Below, in pieces: positions 24,385-32,069 of a stretch of DNA of 64,000 bases (positions are counted from its first letter, which is position 1; each line of letters opens with the position of its first letter). The notes under the pieces were generated by a model that did no database searches, had not been told where the DNA came from, and worked only from the letters and a program-made list of their open reading frames with translations. This DNA is from Streptomyces rimosus (lineage in GTDB: Bacteria; Actinomycetota; Actinomycetes; Streptomycetales; Streptomycetaceae), in the NCBI RefSeq assembly GCF_008704655.1, contig NZ_CP023688.1:8931001-8995000 (forward strand), read 5' to 3'. Both the position numbers and the translations under genes were made by a program.

Positions 24385-25614
24385 TCACTCGGCCGACGCC
24401 TCCGAAGCGACGCGCGGCCCCTCCACGGCCGGGCGCAGACGCGGGACGCGCGCCCCGCAGACCGCACCGGCGGCCCAGGCCGCCGAGGCCAGTAGCAGGG
24501 CTCCGGCCAGTCCGCCGTGTGCCAGGGACCAGCCGCCGACCGCCGCGCCGAGCCCACCGCCGGCCATCATTGCCCCGGCCACCCACGACTGCGTCTCGGC
24601 CTCCTCGCCCTTGCCCGCGTGGTCGGCTGCCGTGCCGTATACGGAGGCGAAGCAGGGGCCCAGGCAGAAGCCGACCGGCAGGCAGGCCAGCGGGACGAGG
24701 AAGGGGTGGACGAAGCTCGCGACGGCCAGCAGCAGGAGACATACCGCGTTTCCGCCCAGGGGCACAGTGGGGTGCATCAGGCGCTGGGCGGCCCGGGTGG
24801 GGAGACCGCCGAGCAGTGCGCCGCCCGCCATGCTGGCCAACGCGATGAGACTCAGCAGCGCTCCGCCGGCCAGCGTCACCTCGCCCTTGCGCCCGTAGGA
24901 GGCCAGCGAGACCTCCATGACGTTCACACCGAGGAAGAAACAGAACGCGACGCTGAAGACCCGGCGCAGTGCCGCCGAGCGCAGCGGGCCGGCCCAATGC
25001 TCCCGCGTCGGCGCTTCCTTGAGCGCCCGGGCACCGGCGCCGCGCAGGCCCAGCGGCACCGCGACGGACACCAGCAGCCCGCAGACCAGCAGCGCGGCAT
25101 CCGGTGTGATGCTGCGCGCCAGGGCGACCGCCGCGACCGGGCCGATCATGAAGCCGAAGTCCGCCAGGACGGAGTCCAGGGCCAGCGCGGTCGTCCGCAG
25201 GTCACCCGGGACCGCCTTCCGCCACATCACGCGGGTGAGGGTGCCGATGGGCGGCAGGCTGACGGCGGCCAGTACGGACAGGCAGAACAGCGCGGTGAGG
25301 TCGGCGTGGGCACGCGCGGCGGCGACGAACAGCAGCAGCGTGCCGAGGTGCAGGGCGAGCAGCGGCCACAGCACCGCGGCGTAGGAGTACCGGTCGAGCA
25401 GCCTGCCCCGCAGCGGCGTGGTCATCGCGCCGAACGACGCGGCCGCGACCACCAGGGTGGCGCCGCCGTAATCGAGATGGTGCGACCCCAGGGCCAGCAG
25501 GGACACCGCGTACATGCCCGGCTGGAGCTTGGCCGTCAGCGCGGCGACGGCCGACAGGCGGAAGCCGGGTACCGCGAAGAGCAGCCGGTACTTGCGCACC
25601 AGATCCGTCGCCAA
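24385..25614 (-). CDS. MFS exporter, last gene of the 7-deazapurine-like operon
   Basis: About 409 residues with 12 hydrophobic segments and a basic loop between helices 2 and 3 (GRLLDRYSYAAV). It belongs to the drug/metabolite efflux type of major facilitator. TTG 25614 with GAGGAG about ten bases upstream is the likely start; an ATG at 25650 lacks a site. It follows the broken folE by 93 bp on the same strand, so it was probably the exporter of the product of the queE/folE/ATP-grasp operon. Confidence 0.8.
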   Translation of the reverse strand: MATDLVRKYRLLFAVPGFRLSAVAALTAKLQPGMYAVSLLALGSHHLDYGGATLVVAAASFGAMTTPLRGRLLDRYSYAAVLWPLLALHLGTLLLFVAAARAHADLTALFCLSVLAAVSLPPIGTLTRVMWRKAVPGDLRTTALALDSVLADFGFMIGPVAAVALARSITPDAALLVCGLLVSVAVPLGLRGAGARALKEAPTREHWAGPLRSAALRRVFSVAFCFFLGVNVMEVSLASYGRKGEVTLAGGALLSLIALASMAGGALLGGLPTRAAQRLMHPTVPLGGNAVCLLLLAVASFVHPFLVPLACLPVGFCLGPCFASVYGTAADHAGKGEEAETQSWVAGAMMAGGGLGAAVGGWSLAHGGLAGALLLASAAWAAGAVCGARVPRLRPAVEGPRVASEASAE

Positions 25615-25707
25615 CAGGGGGTCTCCTCGATCGTCGGTGCGCCGGTGCACGCCGTACGGCAGCGCCGCCGCGGCCGGTGCGCGGGCCGTCCGTCGTCACT
25701 TCGCACG

Positions 25708-26236
25708 TCACTTCGCGCCGAGCTGGGCGAAGATTTCCGCCCGGGCGTGCTCCGACTTCTCGAACACACCGCGGAAAACGGAGGACGACATGGTCGACGG
25801 CGTGCGGATACCCCGCATGGTCATACAGAGATGTTCCCCCCGACCCACCACGGCCAGATCGTCCGTACCGGTGATGTCGGCGATCTCGTCCGCGATATCG
25901 CTCACGAGACGTTCCTGTACCTGCAGTTTGTGTGCGTGCTTGTGCGCGATACGGGCGAACTTCGACAGCCCGAGCAGCGTGCCGCTACACGGTCATGCCG
26001 GAGACCATGACCGTCTGCCCCAGGGTGCCGCTCTCGAACAGGGTGTCCACTTTCCCCGCGTCGTATTCCACGAACTCCTTCCATCACTTGGCATAACGCC
26101 GTGGCGTTTCGAGCAGCCCCGCAGGGGTCGGGTCCTCACCGATCTCGACGAGGATCTGCCGCGCCGGCTCTTCGAGCCGCCCGACATCGACCGTCGCATC
26201 AGGCATTTCCTGTTTCTGCCAGACGATTTTCATCAT
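25708..26236 (-). pseudogene. folE: Broken GTP cyclohydrolase I (folE, preQ0 type)
   Basis: The N-terminal part starts at ATG 26236, overlapping the queE stop (TGATG), and reads ARQILVEIGEDPTPAGLLET followed by PRRYAK. An in-frame TGA (26084-26086, codon 51) follows, then WKEFVEYDAGKVDTLFES and TVMVSGMTV to a TAG. The C-terminal part resumes in another frame: GTLLGLSKFARIAHKHAHKL and GEHLCMTMRGIRTP, ending at 25708. Between them the segment that should carry the zinc and active-site CEHH motif is missing (about 20 residues). Two independent lesions, so no active enzyme can be made. Family knowledge: this enzyme makes dihydroneopterin triphosphate for pterins and preQ0. Confidence 0.85.
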
Positions 26237-26970
26237 CACACCCCCCTGCGATTGCCCCACGCGTGCACATGGATACGCGTCGAGATGTTCCAGCGCCGCG
26301 CCACGACGGCGTCGGCGAGCAACGCCAGACGGTCGGACAGCGTTTCCTGGTCCTGCCCCTCCGGCATGATCCAGACGGACTCCAGCCCGTACCGGGCGAC
26401 GATGTCCGCCACCTCATCGAGGTCCCCCGGATCCCGGCAGACGAATGTGAAGGCGGCGCCGCGTGTGGCGTTCAGGGCCCGCAGCGCCTCCGGCACCACG
26501 GTCTGTTCCGGGCCCATGCCGCTGTGCCGCAATGTGGGCGAGACGTTGAAACGGGGCCGCGCCGCCACCAACTCCGGCGACGGGGAAAGGGTGCCGTTGG
26601 TCTCGATCTCGACCGATACCCCGCTCTCGCCCAGCAGGCGGCAGAGGCGGGCCACGGTCCGCTGCTGCTGGAGCGGTTCGCCGCCGGAGACGACGACGAG
26701 CCGGACGTCCGTGACCAGGAGCCGTTCCGCCACCTCCGCGACATTCATCGCGTGCAATTCGGCCTTCGGGTCGTACGCCGTGCCCGCGTCGCTGCGCCCG
26801 GCCCAGTCCCAGGTGTACGGCGTATCGCACCACGTACACGTCAGATTGCACCCGCCGAGCCGGACGAAGGAACAGCTGCGCCCCATGGACGGGCCCTCGC
26901 CCTGGATCGTCGGACCGAAGATCTCATTGACGACGATCTTCCGGTCGGACCCCGTTCCCCGTGCCCTCAT
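26236..26970 (-). CDS. queE: 7-carboxy-7-deazaguanine synthase (radical SAM)
   Basis: A 244-residue radical SAM enzyme. The cluster motif is CX3CX2C (C41, C45, C48 in GGCNLTCTWCDTP), with VVVSGGEPLQQ as the SAM motif, EIETNGTLSP and NVSPTLRHSG. The N-terminal EIFGPTIQGEGPSMGR is the QueE/ToyC signature. It converts carboxytetrahydropterin to 7-carboxy-7-deazaguanine on the way to preQ0. The gene looks intact, unlike its neighbour folE. Its ATG overlaps the preceding stop (ATGA) and its stop overlaps the folE start, so all three were translationally coupled. Confidence 0.9.
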   Translation of the reverse strand: MRARGTGSDRKIVVNEIFGPTIQGEGPSMGRSCSFVRLGGCNLTCTWCDTPYTWDWAGRSDAGTAYDPKAELHAMNVAEVAERLLVTDVRLVVVSGGEPLQQQRTVARLCRLLGESGVSVEIETNGTLSPSPELVAARPRFNVSPTLRHSGMGPEQTVVPEALRALNATRGAAFTFVCRDPGDLDEVADIVARYGLESVWIMPEGQDQETLSDRLALLADAVVARRWNISTRIHVHAWGNRRGV

Positions 26971-27785
26971 CGCACAGCGCTCATTTCCCACGGTAGGTGG
27001 CCCAGGTACGGGGTGTTTCCGACACCCCGTACGCAGCTGAGCTCGGGCAGCCGGCCGATCCACTGGTGAGACATCCACCAGGTCAGGGTCTCGGCGGACG
27101 GATTCATTCCTGGGACGGCGTCGTTGAGGTGGCGGTGGTCGAAGGTGGCGTCGAGCCAGTGTTTCCCGCCATAGTTCATAGTATTCACCGCGATTTCCCG
27201 GCCGCGGACGTACTGTTCCACCAGCCACCTGCGGACCGGTTCGCGGAAATGGTCGATTGTCTCCAGCCGGTGGAGGCCGGTCAGCGCCGCTTCGTCGGCC
27301 AGCAGCGCGGCACCGTGGGAGCCGTCCCCGGAGATGAGTTTCGCGATGGCCGGGAACCCGACCTCGCGAGCCGTGACGGGAATGTCCGCGGCCGAACCGA
27401 CCAGCCGGTACCGGGGAATGCGCAGCCCCGCCTGCTCGGCAACCCGGCGCATGACGTCCTTGTGGCTGCGGGCACGGGCCAGTTCCACGCAGTTCCCGGG
27501 AAGACCGAGCGCGTGGGCCAGATGGTCGGCGAGGCCGGCGGACGAATCGTTGCCGGAGAGGACCGCGCGGACATCGTCGCGGTACGGCTCCAGACGTTCC
27601 AGCACACCTTCGGTATCCCGTGCGTAGAGCGAGATGTCGTCCCCGTCCGCGTGGTCGGGCCGGCGTTTCTCCAGCAGCTCTTCGTTGAAGGCGTACACCG
27701 AAATGAGCCTGTGCCCTCGGTCCCGCACCGCCTTCTTGTACTTGACGCCGGACTTCACCGGATGGATGACGACGACGCTGGGCAT
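26967..27785 (-). CDS. ATP-grasp protein, probably C-terminally truncated
   Basis: A 272-residue first gene of the operon, with GGAGGGGG before ATG 27785. The N-terminal domain (MPSVVVIHPVKSG), the ATP lysine region (FPAIAKLISGDGSHGA) and RWLVEQYVRGREIAVNTMNY are those of the carboxylate-amine ligase ATP-grasp group. Relatives are usually near 400 residues and end with a domain holding Glu and Asn metal ligands (VIEVNxR-like). Here the protein ends with GHLPWEMSAVR and no such motif is visible. It may have been shortened like folE next door, or be a short variant. Its role in a 7-deazapurine pathway would be amide or peptide bond formation (inference). Confidence 0.65.
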   Translation of the reverse strand: MPSVVVIHPVKSGVKYKKAVRDRGHRLISVYAFNEELLEKRRPDHADGDDISLYARDTEGVLERLEPYRDDVRAVLSGNDSSAGLADHLAHALGLPGNCVELARARSHKDVMRRVAEQAGLRIPRYRLVGSAADIPVTAREVGFPAIAKLISGDGSHGAALLADEAALTGLHRLETIDHFREPVRRWLVEQYVRGREIAVNTMNYGGKHWLDATFDHRHLNDAVPGMNPSAETLTWWMSHQWIGRLPELSCVRGVGNTPYLGHLPWEMSAVR

Positions 27786-28244
27786 ACGGAATCCCCCTCC
27801 GTCGGGTCGGACACCGAGGACGCGCACCACGCGCACACCGAAGCCGACCGTGGCACATGCGCGGAAAGTCAGGGGCGCTGTCACCAACCCTGGCAAGGAA
27901 TGGCCCGGTTGACGCTGCCCGGCAAAGCGATGCCCGTGGGGGAAAGGCGTATCCCACGGGCGGACCGTACGCCGGGGCCGTGTTGCTCCCGACGTACCGA
28001 TTGAGCGCGAACCCCGATTTCTCTAGATCACAATAAAACGCAACACGCTATCCGTACCCTTCCCTGTGCCACCGGACCTTATTAGTCCCACTTATCCGGT
28101 CTCCGTGGACGGCGGGTTCCTCTCGATTCTGCCCGTACGGACGGCGAGTTCGCGGGCCCGTGGCGTGAACTCGCCACCGCGGATCACGGATCGTGGGCCA
28201 CCAGGCATAGGCACCGGGCCGCGCTGCCCTTACCGTTCTTCACC
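27786..28244. other. Divergent promoter region with an inverted repeat
   Basis: It separates the minus queE operon from the plus dehydrogenase gene. The stretch 28015-28065 is A+T-rich and likely holds a promoter. GGCGAGTTC (28143-28151) and GAACTCGCC (28167-28175) form 9-bp inverted arms with a 15-base gap, a possible operator or leader hairpin. No gene is visible. Confidence 0.5.
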
Positions 28245-29033
28245 ATGATTCCCACCACGCCGCCCCCCTCCTCGTTTCCCGTCGATGCCATAGACCTCAG
28301 CGGGCGAACCGCCCTCGTGACCGGTGCCGGCAGCGGTATCGGCAAAGCGTGCGCCATCGCCTTCGCGGCGGCGCGGGCCGCGGTGCACGTGGTCGACAAG
28401 GACGTCGAGTCGGCCGAAGCCGTCGCCGCGGAAATCGGCGGCCGGGCGCATATCGCGGACCTGGCCGATCCCGCCGCGATCGAGCGGCTGCCGGCCGAGG
28501 CCGACATCCTCGTCAACAACGCCGGATTCCAGCACGTGGCCCCGCTCACCGCATTCCCGCCGGAACGGTTCGCGCTGATGCAGCAGGTGATGGTCACCGC
28601 ACCGTTCCTCCTGCTGCGGCGCACGCTGCCGTACATGTACGCGAACGGCTGGGGCAGGGTCGTGAACATCTCCAGCGTCCACGGGCGGCGGGCGAGCGCC
28701 TACAAGGCCGCCTACGTCGCCGCGAAGCACGCCTTGGAGGGGCTGAGCAAGGTCACGGCCATGGAGGGCGCGGAGCACGGCGTGACCAGCAACTGCATCA
28801 ACCCCGGCTACGTCCGTACGCCGCTGGTCGAGAAGCAGATCCGCGACCAGGCCGCCGCGCACGGGATCGACCCCGCGGACGTGCTCAATGACGTATTGCT
28901 GGCCCGGTCACCGATCAAGCGCTTGCTGGAGCCCGAGGAGGTCGCCGCGGCGGCGCTGTGGCTGTGCTCGCCGCACGCCGGTTACGTGAACGGCGCCTCC
29001 GTACCCCTGGACGGCGGCTGGGGAGCCGGCTGA
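28245..29033 (+). CDS. 3-hydroxybutyrate dehydrogenase-like SDR
   Basis: A 262-residue short-chain dehydrogenase. The NAD motif is TGAGSGIG, followed by LVNNAG, catalytic Ser in NISSVHG and the YxxxK motif in AAYVAAKHALEG. The segment INPGYVRTPLVEKQI and the C-terminal LDGGWGAG are typical of D-3-hydroxybutyrate dehydrogenases. It would interconvert acetoacetate and 3-hydroxybutyrate. ATG 28245 has no obvious ribosome site. Confidence 0.85.
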   Translation: MIPTTPPPSSFPVDAIDLSGRTALVTGAGSGIGKACAIAFAAARAAVHVVDKDVESAEAVAAEIGGRAHIADLADPAAIERLPAEADILVNNAGFQHVAPLTAFPPERFALMQQVMVTAPFLLLRRTLPYMYANGWGRVVNISSVHGRRASAYKAAYVAAKHALEGLSKVTAMEGAEHGVTSNCINPGYVRTPLVEKQIRDQAAAHGIDPADVLNDVLLARSPIKRLLEPEEVAAAALWLCSPHAGYVNGASVPLDGGWGAG

Positions 29034-29041
29034 CCCGCCCC

Positions 29042-29074
29042 GGCACACACACTGAGACCCGGCACACACACTGA
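29042..29074. repeat. Short direct repeat GGCACACACACTGA
   Basis: Two identical 14-base copies at 29042 and 29061, 19 bp apart, just beyond the dehydrogenase stop. No function is apparent. Confidence 0.7.
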
Positions 29075-29215
29075 CACCGGCGGGCACCGGTCCTCCGCCC
29101 CGGATGCTCCCCGCCCCTCACCTGAATGGCCGAGTGGACGAGGCCGCGACGGGTCGGGGGAGCGACGATGGGCACGCGGAGGGGACTGTCCCTGCCAGCT
29201 GCTCCAGGAGTCACC

Positions 29216-29752
29216 GTGACCTGTTTCGACCGACGAGATCTGGGCCTGCTGCTGCTCCGGGCAGGCGCAGGCGGTGTGCTGGCCGCGCACGGCGCACAGA
29301 AGCTGTTCGGCTGGTTCGGCGGCGGCGGGCTTGAGGGGACCGGCCAGTTCATGGAGTCCGTCGGGTACGTACCGGGCAAGGCGAACGCGACGGTCGCGGG
29401 GCTCACCGAGGTCGGCAGCGGTGTGCTGCTGGCCCTGGGCCTGGCGACCCCGGCCGCCGGCGCGGCCGCCGCCGGAGCGATGGCGGGTGCCGCCGTCGTA
29501 CACCAGCCCAACGGCTTCTTCGCGCAGGACGGCGGCTACGAGCACCCCGCCTACCTCGGCCTGACAGCCACCGGCCTCGGCATCACAGGCCCCGGCAGGC
29601 TCTCCCTCGACCACGCCTTCGGCCACGTCTTCAACCGTGGCTGGATGGTCCCGGCAGCGCTCGCGGCGACGGGCGTGGCCACGGGGCTGGTGGTGGGGGC
29701 GCGTAATAAGAGGGTGCGGCAGGAGGAGCAGGGGAGCGCGGCGGGGGAGTGA
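29216..29752 (+). CDS. DoxX-family membrane protein
   Basis: A 178-residue protein with four hydrophobic helices. GVLAAHGAQKLFGWFGGGG and AGLTEVGSGVLLALGL are the DoxX/SURF4 family signatures. GTG 29216 follows CAGGAG with a five-base gap; an in-frame ATG 90 bases upstream would add a Gly/Arg-rich leader and has no site. The family is linked to redox balance and respiratory or stress membranes; the exact role is unknown. Confidence 0.85.
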   Translation: MTCFDRRDLGLLLLRAGAGGVLAAHGAQKLFGWFGGGGLEGTGQFMESVGYVPGKANATVAGLTEVGSGVLLALGLATPAAGAAAAGAMAGAAVVHQPNGFFAQDGGYEHPAYLGLTATGLGITGPGRLSLDHAFGHVFNRGWMVPAALAATGVATGLVVGARNKRVRQEEQGSAAGE

Positions 29753-30031
29753 CGGGGCCGTGCCGTGTCAACCCTGCCTCGCCCGCCCCGTACCGCACGA
29801 TGTGGAAACCCCGAACCCGCCCTCGCCGCCCCGGATCTGCACGTGGTGATGTGCTGTGCGCTGTGCACCCTTACCTGTACGCGATGCTGAGCTGCACTGT
29901 CAGTGGGGAATCGAACCCCAGCGTTGCTCTTCACGCACCAGGAGTGGGCCGGAAAACCGCCGGCCCTCGGTGTGTGCACGCCTCCGGAACGACTACCTGC
30001 TCCACATCGGCGTCCGCTGCCGGCCGCCTGC
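29753..30031. other. Intergenic region with an isolated tRNA-like T-arm
   Basis: On the minus strand, TGGGGTTCGATTCCCCA (29901-29917) has a perfect 5-bp T-stem and TTCGATT loop. No matching acceptor, D or anticodon arm is found upstream, so it is not a complete tRNA. It may be a tRNA 3'-end remnant or chance. Confidence 0.3.
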
Positions 30032-30502
30032 TCAGTCCAGCAGATCGGCTTCCCAGTTCGTCCGCTGGATCGCCACGTCGATCTCCCGGACCTCCCGCGC
30101 GATGAGGTCCGCCTGCCGCCGCAGTTCCGCGACCGGCAGCGCCGGAAGCGTCAGCAGCTCGGACCGGAGCTGCCGGCCGTACCCGCGCTCGCCCGTCCCC
30201 GCCGCCGCGTCCGCGGCCGAGGTGACCACCGAGTGACGCAGCCGCAGCACGTCCCGGCGCGCGAGCGCGTCGGTGAGCGTGCCGTGCCGGCCCATGTCCA
30301 CGGCGGCGTTGGTGCGGTTGATGCGCCGGATCAGCGTCTCCAGGGTGGCCAGCACCTCGTCCGCCTCGGCCAGCAGTTCGGCCGCGTCCTCGGCGGGCGT
30401 CTCGCCCTCCTGGTACCGCGCGCTGCTGACGACGCGCGCACGCAGCTGTTCCACACGCCGCGCCGCCTCCGCGCGTTCCGCCAGTGCTTCGGCGAGTTTC
30501 AC
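30032..30502 (-). CDS. DIP1984-family protein
   Basis: A 156-residue, almost wholly helical protein (MKLAEALAERAEAARRVEQL, LIRRINRTNAAVDMG, RYGRQLR-like and NWEADLLD ending). It matches the DIP1984 family of actinobacterial proteins in wording and length. GTG 30502 is preceded by GAGGAGG. The coiled-coil character suggests a protein-protein role; function is unknown. Confidence 0.85.
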   Translation of the reverse strand: MKLAEALAERAEAARRVEQLRARVVSSARYQEGETPAEDAAELLAEADEVLATLETLIRRINRTNAAVDMGRHGTLTDALARRDVLRLRHSVVTSAADAAAGTGERGYGRQLRSELLTLPALPVAELRRQADLIAREVREIDVAIQRTNWEADLLD

Positions 30503-30742
30503 TGTCCACCTCCTCTGTGCAGCTGTGAGTCCGCGCAAGTATACGGATGCAAATATGCCTATTCGCACCTGGTTTTCGCGATCGGGCCCGTCATTGCCGG
30601 ACCATGGCAGCAAGAAGCCGTCAACTCTTGCCTGCTCTACGCATGATGCGTCGACCTCGGGCCGGGAAAGGCTGGGGCGCCAGGCCCGGAGCGGCGCTCG
30701 CGAGGCCGGCGCTACGGACCAGGCCAGGAAAGACGGCGAACC

Positions 30743-31540
30743 ATGACGACGACGCGAGCAAACACGCCCCACGGGACGGACGGCCCGCCACTGCCCCCGC
30801 CCCGAACCGGCCGGACCGCCCACCGTTCCCCGGGCCGGGCACGTCTCACCGGCATCGCACTGATCGCGCTGGCCGCCATCTCGGCATTGTCCTGCTACGT
30901 CACCTTCGCCGCGTGGCTGCCCGCGGACATCAAGCACTACCGGGACTACGTGGCCGCCCGACCGTGCCCCGCCCACCCGCGGCCGGAAGTGGCGCACGAC
31001 TGCCTTCGTACGGTCTCGTTCACGGTCGAGAACACGGAAGTCAGAGGCGGGCGGAACGGCAGCTACAAGGCGACCCTGTCCGGCGCGCCGGCCGGTAACG
31101 GGGAAGCGGTCTTCGGTGACCCCGATCCGGTGCTCGAAACACTCGAGCCGGGCGACCGGATCACCGGTACGGTCTGGCGCGGCCGCGTCATGACGATCAG
31201 CAAAGCGGGTGCGGAACAAACCACCTCCGACGCACCACGCGACGAGCCCCAGATGACAGCCGCCCTCGGCACGTTCCTGGGCCTGCTGGCCGCCATGACC
31301 CTGCTCTTCGGCACCGTCCGGCTGACCAGTCCCCGATCCCACGCCCCCTTCACCTGGCGCCCGTACGGCAGACCCCTGTTCATAGCCATGGCGATCACCT
31401 GCGCCGCCGTGGGCTTCCTGACCCTGCTGCTCGGGCTCCCGTGGTGGCTGGTGCCGGCCGTTTCCGCACCGGCGGTGGGGTACACGGGGTGGGCGTTCTA
31501 CCGGTACCGACGGCAGACGGAAGCCGCTCAAGCGGCGTAA
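30743..31540 (+). CDS. Hypothetical membrane protein, three helices
   Basis: A 265-residue protein with a Pro-rich cytosolic start, one helix near 36-58, an external domain of about 110 residues with two Cys (PCPAHPRPEVAHDC) that may pair, and two helices near 171-190 and 208-242. The middle domain (GDRITGTVWRGRVMTIS) has a small beta fold. No family was recognised. Its end overlaps the convergent macro-domain gene by 13 bp. Confidence 0.7.
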   Translation: MTTTRANTPHGTDGPPLPPPRTGRTAHRSPGRARLTGIALIALAAISALSCYVTFAAWLPADIKHYRDYVAARPCPAHPRPEVAHDCLRTVSFTVENTEVRGGRNGSYKATLSGAPAGNGEAVFGDPDPVLETLEPGDRITGTVWRGRVMTISKAGAEQTTSDAPRDEPQMTAALGTFLGLLAAMTLLFGTVRLTSPRSHAPFTWRPYGRPLFIAMAITCAAVGFLTLLLGLPWWLVPAVSAPAVGYTGWAFYRYRRQTEAAQAA

Positions 31541-31989
31541 ACGGTGGTGGGTACGCCGCGGGCGCACAAGGTCTTGTTGATGATCGGCTCGATGCGTTCC
31601 CACTTGCCACCGGCGAGACCGCAGCCGTTGCGCGGCATGTGGACGGATGCCTGGTGGGCGAGGGCTTGGTCGGCGACGGTGTGCAGACAGCGTTCGACGG
31701 CCTCGTAACGGATGGGCGAGCCGCCGCTGCCGGTCTTCATCCCGCGTTGCGCGACCATGTTGGCAACCCAGGTGTCAGCTCGCACCTGCACCATTTGCAC
31801 GGCACCGAGCGCGAAGTCGTTCTCGGCGCGCGCACGGTGCCAGCGGCGGTACGCCCGCTCCGGTTCGGGCCAGCGCCGCGAGACGGCCAGGACGAAGCCC
31901 TTGCCCGAGCCGCCGAGGTCGACAACGGGACGCGGCCGCCGACCGCGTGAATCCGAGCGCCCCTGCCGCGCGACAACGCCGATAGCCAT
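31528..31989 (-). CDS. Macro-domain (Appr-1''-p processing) protein, N-terminus atypical
   Basis: A 153-residue protein. From residue 27 it follows the macro-domain pattern: GSGKGFVLAVSRRWPEPERA, VANMVAQRGMK, PIRYEAVERCL, SVHMPRNGCGLAGGKWERIE. Such domains bind or hydrolyse ADP-ribose derivatives. The usual first strand with GDxT and the N/CND motif before the GxGKG loop is replaced by an Arg/Gly-rich stretch (VVARQGRSDSRGRRPRPVVD). This suggests a damaged or re-started 5' end, and ADP-ribose binding may be impaired. Confidence 0.7.
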   Translation of the reverse strand: MAIGVVARQGRSDSRGRRPRPVVDLGGSGKGFVLAVSRRWPEPERAYRRWHRARAENDFALGAVQMVQVRADTWVANMVAQRGMKTGSGGSPIRYEAVERCLHTVADQALAHQASVHMPRNGCGLAGGKWERIEPIINKTLCARGVPTTVYAA

Positions 31990-32069
31990 ACCGATACCGT
32001 GCGTCGAGGTTTCGGTACGGGTGCGGAAGACGTGTCTTCGCGCCTGTGACTAGTGAGGGAGCGTGTGCG

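Noticed and set aside
26084..26086. In-frame TGA in folE as a selenocysteine or programmed read-through codon
   Set aside because: FolE is not a selenoprotein, no SECIS-like element is evident, and a second lesion removes the active site anyway.
29881..30000. A complete tRNA gene on the minus strand
   Set aside because: Only a T-arm is present; no acceptor, D or anticodon stem could be folded.
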